Part shown: positions 11,825-23,100 of the stretch, one piece after another
How positions within the stretch are numbered: position 1 is the first letter of the stretch
Layout: each line of letters begins with the position of its first letter
Assembly: GCA_930367205.1 (NCBI GenBank)
Contig: OV884012.1
Coordinates: 35,374,796 to 35,438,795 of the forward strand
Source: Acanthosoma haemorrhoidale
Lineage: Eukaryota > Arthropoda > Insecta > Hemiptera > Acanthosomatidae
Direction of reading: 5' to 3'
Length of the DNA stretch: 64,000 nt
Notes under the pieces: model-generated
Database searches by the model: none
Told to the model about the DNA's origin: nothing
What the model saw: only the letters and a program-made list of their open reading frames with translations
Program-made: the position numbers and the translations under genes

Positions 11825-11825
<1 letters not shown>
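11644..11825 (+). repeat. 3' LTR of gypsy-clade element (182 bp)
   Basis: Near-identical to 7897-8078. It is followed directly by a (TA)n run, consistent with the TATA-type target preference of the gypsy lineage. Confidence 0.9.

Positions 11826-11880
<55 letters not shown>
11826..11880. repeat. (TA)n microsatellite
   Basis: About 54 bp of uninterrupted TA dinucleotide starting exactly at the outer edge of the 3' LTR. The - strand ORF through it (11658-11882) is an artefact of the repeat. Confidence 0.95.
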
Positions 11881-11884
<4 letters not shown>

Positions 11885-14158
11885 TTTGTGCCGTATCATA
11901 AAACTTTTAATTTCTTGTTACAAAATATAACCTGATTTCAGACCCCAGCGTTAACAGACTTTTCATCAATCAATATGCTTCGGAAGTATTTATCATTACA
12001 ATTTAGTCTATGTTAGTTGAAATCTCCCACATAAAATTCATAGTTGAACCACAAGAAGAGGTACTTTAGTGATAAATGTTGCCGGAATAATGGAGTAGTG
12101 ATTGGCCTGTTTCCACTATACGATTAGAAAATATGAACTTACAGGTTTTTCACGAGTCCCTGGCGTCTGACTTGTCTTGGCGTGTAATATAATAACGGGG
12201 TGAATGAAAGATGACCTATTAAAATATGGAAACAGTATGATGACATACTCAAGACTAAACAGTGGACTTACAATGGACGGAACAGAAAGACGGAAATAAG
12301 GGTTCCTAGGTTGAAAAAAAATATATATATAAAAACAAAAATTATTTTTTGTTACAAGTTGATTTCATAAAATATAATACTCCCTGTGACTTTATTATGT
12401 CAATCTTAAATAATTCAATTTTGAAAACCATTTCATTTTTCTTGGTTCATTTTAATTTTTAAAAAGGGGGGACTTTGGTTGATGCTCTTTTAATTTAATG
12501 ATAACATTTTCTTTTATGCTCCAATTGAAAGTCCACCTTCTTGTTTCAGCCGCCTAGGTTCTTAGAAAGTTAAATCGCTTCATCAAGGCTCAGTTGCGTT
12601 TCCTCGATGGGGGGGGGGAACTCTTGAGATAAGCCGATGTATTTTTAAGTGATGGTTCTGTAATAGGGAGTAATGAGGTTTGAGTGGCCCTGGTAATGAG
12701 CCTATAAACTGCGGAAATTTCATCTGATCAATTCATTTCTTATCAAACTTAGTTAAAAATATGCTCTTTTTAATAAGCAATTCAAAGTTAGAGAGGCTAT
12801 CTTAGGATTGCCTATATGTTTATTTAATATAGGAGGAGAAATCGCCTGATGTCCTCTTTCTTCATTTACTCGTCATATTTGCAACACATTCCCTGGTTGC
12901 GTTCGTCCCATCTGCAAATAAACAGATAAAAGACAAAAAGTGTTAATAAATTATAAAATATACCAGTTAATATAAAATATATGACCATTAGCATCACTAT
13001 TTATTTTTTTTCACATGAACTAAATTGTAACGTTTTAAATTTAAATCAACAAATTGAAGGATGTAGTTAAAATGAAAAAAATAATATCTATAGTAGCGGA
13101 CACCAAATTAGGTGGGTGGGAATTTTCGCCATGTTGCCGCACTTTGTCCCCAACAATCGATGTCCGGGTCAATTCAGCCTTCTGGTAGGTAGCAAGGTTG
13201 ACCTTGTTGGCAAATTACCCCGTCGATATTAAGTTTTATTCAAGAATAGTTTAATTATTAAAAAAGTTAGTTTGAGCAATCTTTATTTTATCACGACGAA
13301 CTGGGAAACGACAGGTGATTCCGAAGTTTTCGGGGAGTGTTGGCAACGCCGCGATTTCTCAGACCTGCCTAATATGAACTTGGGTTTCCGGTGCTATAGA
13401 TATGGTTTCGAGAATCCGCTGAAGCTTAATAAATACTTATTATTTTCCATTATCTCTAACGATCTCATTGGTAAAAATAGCTACTTGAAAACGTATGCAA
13501 CAGTTTAAAGTTCTGCTATCGTCATTATACTCTATCTGGCACGCATCGGTGGACTGTCCAAATTAGTTGTAGTATACGAAACAATCCGTTCTTACGCCGA
13601 AACAAAGCCAATCAATTAAATACATAATTTGCCTATAATGGTTTTACTCTCGAAATTTCAACATTTCATTTATGATTAGGATCGATATTATTTGTTTCAA
13701 GGAGAAATATTTGGACAGTAAAGTTAGTAGAGATGGAAATAATTTTTTTTTATAGTTTTGAAATTATGTTCAACTCTCTTAGCATGCTCAGTAGATAGGT
13801 ATTTGTTCCTTTTCAGTCAGTAAGAAATTTAAATGATACATTGTCTAGACTTTTTTTGTAGCATTTTATACAGAAATGGTTGCTGGTGAAATAAAAGAGT
13901 GTGAGGAGTGATTTTTATGAGTATGCTTTAGCGATTCAATTACAGCTCAGCCGTGATTGTGCCTGTGAAGCTGTTTTTATTTATGGGCTATGGGTCCGCT
14001 ATTTACTGACAACCGACCTCTGTCAATTTCGAAAGCATCTTTGGTGGTTTCATTATTATGATGATGGTGGTGTTTTCAATATTTTCAGTACCTATAGTAT
14101 TAATATTCAATTTTCTTTTACCCCTTAATTATTATTTTGTTTTTGTTTTTGGTTCCAG
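11881..14158. other. AT-rich DNA upstream of the first visible COMMD4 exon
   Basis: Holds a G run near 12607-12618 and several unrecognised short ORFs (13272-13508, 13901-14128). The COMMD4-like gene must have at least one earlier exon for about 50 N-terminal residues. I did not find it here; it may be further left or outside the window. Confidence 0.4.
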
Positions 14159-17100
14159 TACGCCAAGCTGAGGGAATTGTCAAAGGCGGCATCTCTGGGT
14201 AAGTGATCATATCCTCATCATAGCTTGTAGGAGGAAATTGCCATGCTTAAGGAAGTAAGTGAAATGAGCCACTTCAAAGGAATTCATTCAAGCCTGTTAT
14301 GCTCGTAGAAATGGCCTTCCCTCTTGAATCTTGAGTTATAAATAGAAGTGAAAATTAAGTTTAATCGTAATATAGGCTAAAATTTATACTGACTTTTGGC
14401 AGAGACCAGCGTGACGAAGGCTTGTGTGTCTGCAGTCCATCAGATTCTCAAGAGTGGTTCATGCTATGCGGTGATACCGAATGACCTCGGACAGGAACTC
14501 GAGCAGTTGGGTCTGGACCGGCAGCACTCTGAAGCCATAATCAAGTAGGTTATATGTTCCTATGTCAACTTCTGTATTCCACCTATAAATCTTTGTTGCG
14601 GTACGGACAAGTCCTGATTACTGCAGATACCAAAAACAACTATGCAATAGGAACAAAAGGTGTTGATCGAGGACCAGGTGTAGATCAGTAAACGAATAAA
14701 TGGCAAGGTGTGGCCTTATTATTTAAGTTTTTTTGTTTTTCTACTCATATGATTATCAACTAAATGGTTCTTTTTTAAAATATGTAAACATAAAGGACGT
14801 AGAAAGTAAAGATAATATATAAAGGGATACTTTCGGGACTGGTGTGAGAACTACTTGGTATTTTGGATGACAAATATTTCATCTTATTTTTTAAACTGAC
14901 TACTTTGAAGGACAACCCATCTCGCAATAGAAAATAAATTACTAATCTACAAAGTTATACTTAAGCGAATCTGGACATACGGGATAGAGCTTTGGGACAA
15001 ATAACAAAAGTCGAACATCAAGCGTATGCAATCCTTTCAATCAAAAGTCCTGAGAACAATAGTTAAGGTCCCTTATTACGTCAGCAACAAAACCCTTCAT
15101 AACGACCTTAATATACCCTACATTCTTGAACTCATCCGTTCCAAGTTCATAAAATTCTATAGTAACCTACCCAATCACCCTAATCCCCTAGCACAATCAT
15201 TTCACTGCACCACCCATCCCTATAATTCTCCTCGGAGACTTAAGTGGCAGTGACCTTGTGATCTGCTATAAATATGTGACAATGGGAGTCCTGGGAATGG
15301 CCAGTTTCTACAATCATGTCCTGAGCATCTGTGGCTCTCGCGCTCTTGATAAGCCTCCACTGCCTTGTATACTGTGATGCGACTGACGGAGGAGCGTGGG
15401 GGACTTCTCAAGACTTCGCTTCCTCTTTCGTATGCGAGGGAGGTGATAACCATGTGGATTTAGGAGGTCTTTGGGCTGTTTGTAAATACTGAATGAATGA
15501 AAATTGTAAATATGGTATGAATGAGAACATTTATCACAATTACTCATTCACTCAACACCTGGGTATTTAGACTGTACTAATGGACTATATAATATGAATT
15601 GCCACACAGGGGAGATAGAGAAAGAAATTTGCTTACCTCGGTCTAGCACCTCTGCCGAGTTACGTGATTTTAATTTTCTGCCAAATATAAACTATTTGAC
15701 ATTGACCACATTTCATTCGGTAAACACTTAGGATTTCTCTCAATTTGATCATGTTCTTACGTGTCCTTTGTTTTTGAACAAGAGACCTATTTTAGCAGAT
15801 AAGGTATTTAGGTGGGGCAATTGACCCATTTTTCGGATTAAGCTTTTTATCCCGTAAGAGAGATTGCTTTTTTTTTATTTGTTTAATTATTTCATTAATG
15901 GTCGAAATGGCATATGCATTGTTCTTTGTTATGTGTTATGTAATAATTGAGCTGCCGGTACTCATTCGTTTTATTAAGGGTAGTATTGAGCAGTTGTTTG
16001 AAAAGTACAAAGCAAATAATGTTTGGTATTGTGCGTGTAATGATAGTGGTAGGAATGGCAATAATGGAAGCGGTTTGTTTTCTATGAATGGCTAATTCAT
16101 GTTTATTGCCTTGTCTAAAAATGTTAATATGATCAAACTAATTTATAGATTGCGTTTTTTTTATTTCCACGGTGAGCGGGATGCCTTTACGTCACTAGTT
16201 TGGTTTATTCAAAAATATTTTATCTTTTGTTCAGCGCTAGTAAAGGAGAGTGGAACTACGTCCATACATCGAACCCAATATGTCTACTGTTTTATTTATC
16301 GCTTTCAAATTCTAAATAATTACAACATTTATTTAAAAAATGATGACTATGATAACCTCTGGAACGACATTAAATACACGCTATCTATTGTTGACTCCCA
16401 AAGATTCATTTTTTATCATACTTGAAACTATTTTTAGGTTGAAGTTATTAACTTAAGGTAGAAAACCAGTGAAAAATCTAAGTCAATTCTGTTTTTGGCT
16501 TGAGAAAGCATAAAGCTACAGTAACGGTTCCGACGTTTTTCGCGACTGTGCTTTATGATATTTTATTTTATCCTAAATTAAACAGCATGTTTCAAGGTGA
16601 TATTCAATGTGTAAATTTAAATTTCGTACTAAATAATAAATAATTTTATGACTTGTATACTGCTAGACGAACAACATTTCGAAAGAAGGCCTTGTTGCTG
16701 AATGAATATAGCGTCTATCCATTCTGGATTGGCAATAAAATATAAATGTATCTGTTTCCAAAAGAATTGTATTTCATTACAAGTATTATGTAATCCAATT
16801 GGTGCTAATGTGTATACGAGGGTGGTCTGAAAATTTTCCGACCTAACAAAGATACAAGACGTTTTTTCAGGAATTTTTTTTTATTTTTCAACATAGTCTT
16901 CTTGTAACTCTACACACTTCTCCCAGCGATGCTCCCATCTCTGTAACCCGTCCGTAATAGTATTCGGCGTTTTTCTCTGCAAAATAATCGTTCACGAAGG
17001 TGATTGCCTCTTCATTTGACGAAAATCTCTGTCCTCCGAGCGCAATTTTTAGATGAGGGAACAAAAAGAAGTCGCTTGGGCTAGATGTGGTGAGTAAGGT

Positions 17101-20100
17101 GGATGGTCAAGCAGTTCAAACAGTAATTCATGGATTTTCGGCATGACAACCGCTGATGTGTGAGACGGTGCGTTGTCTTGGTGAAACAGGATTTTCTTTT
17201 TCTGCAAATGTGGCCGTTTTCCCGCAAGTTCTGCCTTCAGCTTGTCAAGTATGATGCGTAGTATGCTCCTGTAATGTTTTTTCCTTTTTGAAGATAATCG
17301 GTTAAGATAACTCCATGACTATCACAAAAAACAGTCGCCATCACTTTCCCAGCCGAAAAAACAGTTTTTGCTTTTTTTGGAGCTGGTTCCCCCTTTGCAG
17401 TCCACTGTTTGGACTGTATTTTTGTTTCGGGCGTATAATGGTGTATCCAAGTTTCATCCACAGTAATTAATCGGCGCCAAAACTCGGATTTATTGCGCCT
17501 AAACTGTGCCAACAGAGGGTTGGAAATGTTCATTCGAACACGTTTTTGGTCTAACGTGAGCAAACGCGGCACCCAACGCGCGGACAGCTTTCTCGTCTCT
17601 AAATGTCGATTTAATATGTGACAAACACGTTCTTTTGAAATGTTCATAACCTCTGCTATCTCTCTCACTTTAATTCGGCGGTCGTCTAGCACCATTTGGT
17701 GAACTTTGGCGATGTTTTCGTCGGTAGTTGCAGTTTTTGGACGTCCAGAACGTTCATCGTCTCCCAAGCTCTTACGACCACGTTTAAATTCAGCTACCCA
17801 AAATTTTACTGTGGTAAATGATGGTGCAGAGTCCCCATACACAGAATCCAACTCATCTTTGATTTGCGTAGGCGTATTGCCTTTCAAAAACTAATATTTA
17901 ATGACAGCTCGATACTCGATTTTGTCCATTTTCATAAAAACACTCACATCGACTCACTCAAACGACTGTTACACAACTGCGCGTCCAAAATGGCTGAAAC
18001 TTTGGTGAGTAACTTTCAACAGATGAACAACGAAATTCACTAGCTTTTATTTACGACTGCTGCTATCTTCATGTTGAGGTAGGAAACTTTTCAGACCACT
18101 CTCGTACATATTCTGCAGCACCTGGAAATAAGTTGATTATAAATATCTGTAAGTATTGTAAGTAATTGTTTATTAAGTATCTGTTGACTCACATAAAATT
18201 ATAGAAAGTATAGCAAATTGTAATAAAACGTGAAAAAAGTCAGACCAGTTTCGCTAACTCAAATAATTCTCAAGTCAATGCACTCAACTTATTTGAGATT
18301 CAAAATTATGATTTTTTTCTCATGGTTAAGGGCGCAAATACGTTACCTAAAAATGATTTCAAAAATAAAGTTTTAAACCCCAATGAATGTGTCCAAGTCA
18401 GTTTTAATAGGATTTTTTCATATTGTTATTTTAGCTATTTATTTATTAAACAGTAATTTAAGGAAGTCACGCCGAGTCCCATATATCAACCTTTATATTT
18501 TGGCTCTACTTTCAACCTTATAGGCTCTAAATAAAATACTTTCTTTTATGTCGTGTATATATATATATATATTGAAACCTACCTCATTTTTTACCATTTA
18601 TTTTTTTAATTTATTTGATCAATTTACCTTAACTAATTTGGCAGGTCCGTCATGAGATCTTTAATTCAAATTGTTTTTATGTCTTTGACATAGGAAATTA
18701 TCCTGATTGAATCGCCCGATCTCAAGGCTAATGTTATAGTTATTAATAAATTGAGAAACTGGGAATTGTGAAATATATACAAATAAAATGGTTATAACAA
18801 ATAATTATAATTATATAGAGTGCTGACAAAAAGTATATAAAAAAATATTCAATTCCTTTTGAACAAGGATAGTTACTACTAATTACAAAAAAACATGAAA
18901 TTTGAGCTCAATTTCTTTTAATGGATCCATAATAAAAAAAACAATATCAATATCACCCAGAGATAAGAGATAAGAGTCCGCTTTTCTAGGCGGTGGGGCT
19001 AAGACTGCCCGTTTATCTCATCCCCACTCCTAAGAGCATAAGGGAAGATGCTTACCATCTGGTCACATCTGTGACGATTCCTGGCCATGATATGCTCAAA
19101 TATCATGAATGTTACAATATATTTTTTAAAAAATCCGTACTAATGAAAAAAATAATGTTAATATTAAAATAAAAATAGTAGCCGCCTCATAAATCAGTAA
19201 TAATTATTGCTGAAATAGAAAAATAGTTCATAGTGCCATGACCGGAGTTAAACCTGGAAGCTTCTCCATTTTTTTTCCAGGACCTCTTCCAACGCATTAA
19301 CTCTCCTCACTGCAAAGGTCTTCCTTTCAAGTAGTGGGTCCCGTTACTTCTTGTTAACGATGGGAACATCTTCCATCTCCACCGTAAACACTCTTACATA
19401 TATAACCTCATTAAATTCAAAATATCCACTAAATCTCATAAGATAAGGTTTCGCAAGATAAGCTTTGTTTGATCTATTATTCGTGCTACAAATCTTCGGA
19501 ACTACGTTTCCATCAATATCCGACTCTTTCCTTCAGCCCCAAAATTAATATTTATACACTTCCAGTACCAATGATAGCAGTACATAGTATTTCAGTATTT
19601 TTTTTAGCCTTTACTTGTTACTTTTATTATTTATTTTTCATTTGATATGCCAATGCAGAAAATAGGTGTAAAGTTATATTAGTCGCCTTTCCTTTTTTTG
19701 TATGTTCACTCTTATTCTTCAAAGAGGGCTATGTCAAAGAATAAAGATATACTTTTCATTTAATATCAAACCGTGATTTTTTATTTCATTTTGCATATTT
19801 AATAGTTTCTTTCTAGTCATTATTTGTTGTTTTTTCTCCAAGCCTAAAGTTCGAAACTATTTAGGAAGATTGTCTGCCATTATATAAGCCACTCCAGGGT
19901 AACTCTCCTTGAGTTGTGTCAGTGCCTTGGGCCTTCAAGCTTTTTCCACTCGTTGACAAAGACGATAATTAATTAATAGTAAGTAATTGTCTGGTATTTG
20001 TTGACTAGTGACGACAAGTCTGATTACCTTTCGTTTTAGAGTCCTGTCGTATGTGTAAGTTGTGAACTTTGAAGTAAACACGTGTTCTATAATGTCTAGC

Positions 20101-23100
20101 TCTGCACAGTTTGTGCAGTTTTGGTCCCGCGCCTTCTCCTACTCGCATAGCTTGCTCTGGAATACTCCATGTCCAGTAAGTGCCTGTCAACTCCTATTCC
20201 CTGGAGAGACCCACCTTGTTCTCAGCCTGTCCTTAACTGAAAAAGTTAAGTTAAGTCCTCGGGTACCCCTCTTCATTGCGATAATCCAGGCCCTTATAAA
20301 CATCAGCAGTCAAATCACCAAGGTGGGCTTTCCATTTTCTTGGCAAAGTAAGGGCCAATTCCTCCACGGAAGTGATATTCAAGTCTATATCAAGTCTACC
20401 GGAGATGTGTGCGCTTCGAACGATACGACCTAATGTGTCTCAGTAGAACCATCCGCTACATCTGTTCCAGCCTGATAGCTTACCCTTTCTTCAGGTTCTC
20501 TGACTATCCCTGATTATCCCCAAAATAACTCTCTAGTAGATAGTTCTTGAGATTGGTTACTTGATTTGCCAAATATTGAATTTCAGAGCGATATTCTATC
20601 TCCTGCCCAGTCTCACTATGTTACTTGAGTACCTACTCCTACCCTTCTCCTTCCAGTACAGAGTCTAGTATTATGGGTATCCCAGGATCGCAGTAAGTAC
20701 TTTCCCAGTGTGGTTCTTGTAGGCCAGCTCTATAATGTTGCGGTGCTCTATGCTGATGTATTACTTAATGATTATTTCAGTATGGAACTGTTTCAGGGTC
20801 TACTCGAGTGAGCGAAACAAAATAATGGACAGACTGCAAGATGAGATGCTCCGTGCCGGAAGGCTGAATACTGTGTCTGCGAGCCAGGCGGATGACAGTT
20901 GGATCACACTCCACCTATCTCACACGGACAGCGGTGACAACGAGAGACGACATAATGTTTTGCTTACAAGTGAACAAGCCCATTTGCTTCTAGGAGGTAA
21001 ATGGTTTATCTAAGGATAGGTGTTAATCTAGTTTTAGTTTAAACTAAAACCTCCTTTTTTTTTCATAGATTTTTTTTGCTCAAATTAGTTCCTTCATTAT
21101 GTCATTTCATCATTTCATTAAAATGTGCAAATTATATTCCTTAGTAAGAGTTTTGCTTATTTCTACTATCACCGAACTAACACACTTACAAGACAGACGA
21201 ACACAACAGGCCTGTAGCCGTTTAAAAATTAAGCCTTACCTCATCAGCAGAAGCTCTAGCTTCTGGAATGGTAATTAATATAGAGCTCAATGGCCAGTCT
21301 CTCCAATCATGTCCTGAGCGTCTGTGGCTCTCGCGCTCTTGGTCAGCCTCCACTGGCTAGTATCCGGTGACGCGGCTGACGGAGAAGCGTGGGGGACTTC
21401 CCAAGACTCCGCCTTCTCTTTGCGGTGGATTTGGGGGGTCTCTGGGCTGTCTGTAAATATTGTATGAATGAGCGAGTGAATGATGAACTGTAAATATTGT
21501 ATGAATGAGAGCATATATCTTAATTACTTATTGCCTTATAAAAGGCAAATTGTAATTATTGCACAATAAAGGAATTATACTACTAATATAGAGCTCAGCT
21601 TTCGGAATGTTTATCGTACCCACTATTTTTTTTTAGATTTAATATTTATATAAAATGGTTTTATAGATAGGATATTTTGACTGTCCACAATGTTCTTTTT
21701 ATTGTCTGAGTGCTTTCACTGCTCCGAAGCTGTCCTCGGGCCCGTGGAGTGCCTCAAGAAGCCGTGCTTTTCAATGTGTAAACCTTTGAAATTGTTTGAG
21801 CCCGGTATAAGAATACTATAATAATAATAATAACTTCCTTTCCTTTATTGTGCAATATTTACAATCTGCCTTTATAAGGCAATAAGTAATTAAGATATAT
21901 GCTCTCATTCATACAATATTTACAGTTCATCATTCACTCGCTCATTCATACAATATTTACAGACAGCCCAGAGACCCCCCAAATCCACCGCGAAGAGAAA
22001 GCGGAGTCTTGGGAAGTCCCCCACGCTCCTCCGTCAGCCGCGTCACCGGATACTAGCCAGTGGATGCTGACCATAGCGCGAGAGCCACAGACGCTCAGGA
22101 CATGATTGGAGAAACTGGCCATTGCCAGGACTCCCACTGTCACGCGTTTATAGCAGGTCACGAGGCCACTGCCGTTTCAGTCTCCGAGGAGGATTATAGG
22201 GATGAGTGGCGCAGTGCATTGACTGTGCTACAGGATTAGGGTGGTTGGAAAGGCTACTGTGGAATTTCGTAAACTTGGAAGGAATGAGTTCTAGAATGTA
22301 GGGTATATTAAGGTCGTTATGAAGGGTTTTGTTGCTGACATAATAAGGGGCATTTACTATTGTTCTCAGGACTTTTGATTGAAAGGATTGGATACGCTTG
22401 ATGTTAGACTTTTTTGCTGTCCCCCATAGCTCTATTCCGTATGTCCAGATTGGTTTAAGTATAACTTTGTAGATTAGTAGTTTATTTTCTATTGAGAGAT
22501 GGGATGTCCTTTGAAGTAGTCTGTACAGTTGTCCAAAGCGTCTGTTTAGTTCTTGTCTTTTTAGTCTCGTATGTGGGTTCCAGGTCAGTCGTTTGTCAAG
22601 ATGGAAGCCTAAGTACCGTACTGTCTCGGATACAGGGAGAGGAATAGAATTAAAATAAACTAGTGGACCAGACTTGCGACAAAGGGTGAAGGTAATGTGG
22701 GAGCATTTTGCTTCATTAACTTTGATCCGCCATTGATTGCACCAATACTCGATCTCGTCAAGGTGTTTTTGAAGGTTATGGGATGCTATGTCGGGGTCTG
22801 GATGGGATGACAAGACTGCAGTGTCATCTGCAAATGTGGCCAAGAAGGTATTGGGAGTAGAGGGGACATCAGCGGTGTATAGGTTATAGAGGATGGGGCC
22901 CAGGACACTGCCCTGTGGAACTCCTGCACTTATGGGATAGTAGTTAGAGTATTCTAAACCACAGCGGACTTGGAAGAAGCGGTTTGAAAGGTAGGACTGT
23001 AGGATTAGGAAAAGGGTCTGTGGTAAATATCTTTTGAGCTTGTAGAGCAAACCTGCGTGCCAAACCCTGTCAAAAGCTTGAGCTATATCGAGAAAGGCAG

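Larger units (their letters stand above)
7897..11825 (+). mobile_element. Gypsy-clade LTR retrotransposon with large internal deletion
   Basis: Two direct 182-bp LTRs (7897-8078, 11644-11825) flank gag and pol remnants in + orientation. I count four differences between the LTRs (about 2 percent), which suggests fairly recent insertion. LTRs beginning AGTTA and insertion into a TATA-like site are typical of the gypsy/errantivirus lineage. Flanks are CATA on the left and TATA on the right, so the 4-bp target duplication is imperfect. Most of RNase H and the front of integrase are missing at a junction near 10770, and there is no room for an env gene between the pol stop (11388-11390) and the 3' LTR. 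Frameshifts also occur in gag and reverse transcriptase. Non-autonomous, dead copy. Confidence 0.9.
14545..20796 (+). other. COMMD4 intron with transposon insertions
   Basis: Donor GTAGGT follows 14544 and acceptor TTTCAG precedes 20797. Contents: a LINE 3' fragment (14903-15560), AT-rich DNA with unrecognised ORFs (15560-16814), a mariner copy (16817-18104), AT-rich DNA with a short TA run near 18559, and a degenerate LINE-like stretch (about 19990-20530). An upstream alternative acceptor at 20780 would add 16 bases and break the frame. Confidence 0.75.

Noticed and set aside
11658..11882. - strand ORF with Tyr-Ile repeats
   Set aside because: Translation of the (TA)n microsatellite and LTR.
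13139..13192. Possible first COMMD4 exon (ATG... followed by GTAGGT)
   Set aside because: Phase would fit, but the 18 residues do not resemble the conserved COMMD4 start, so I did not include it.
21060..21090. Possible COMMD4 last exon after TTTTTTCATAG near 21068
   Set aside because: It would end the protein after a few residues unlike COMMD4. The exon at 27603-27652 gives the expected helical C-terminus in the right phase.
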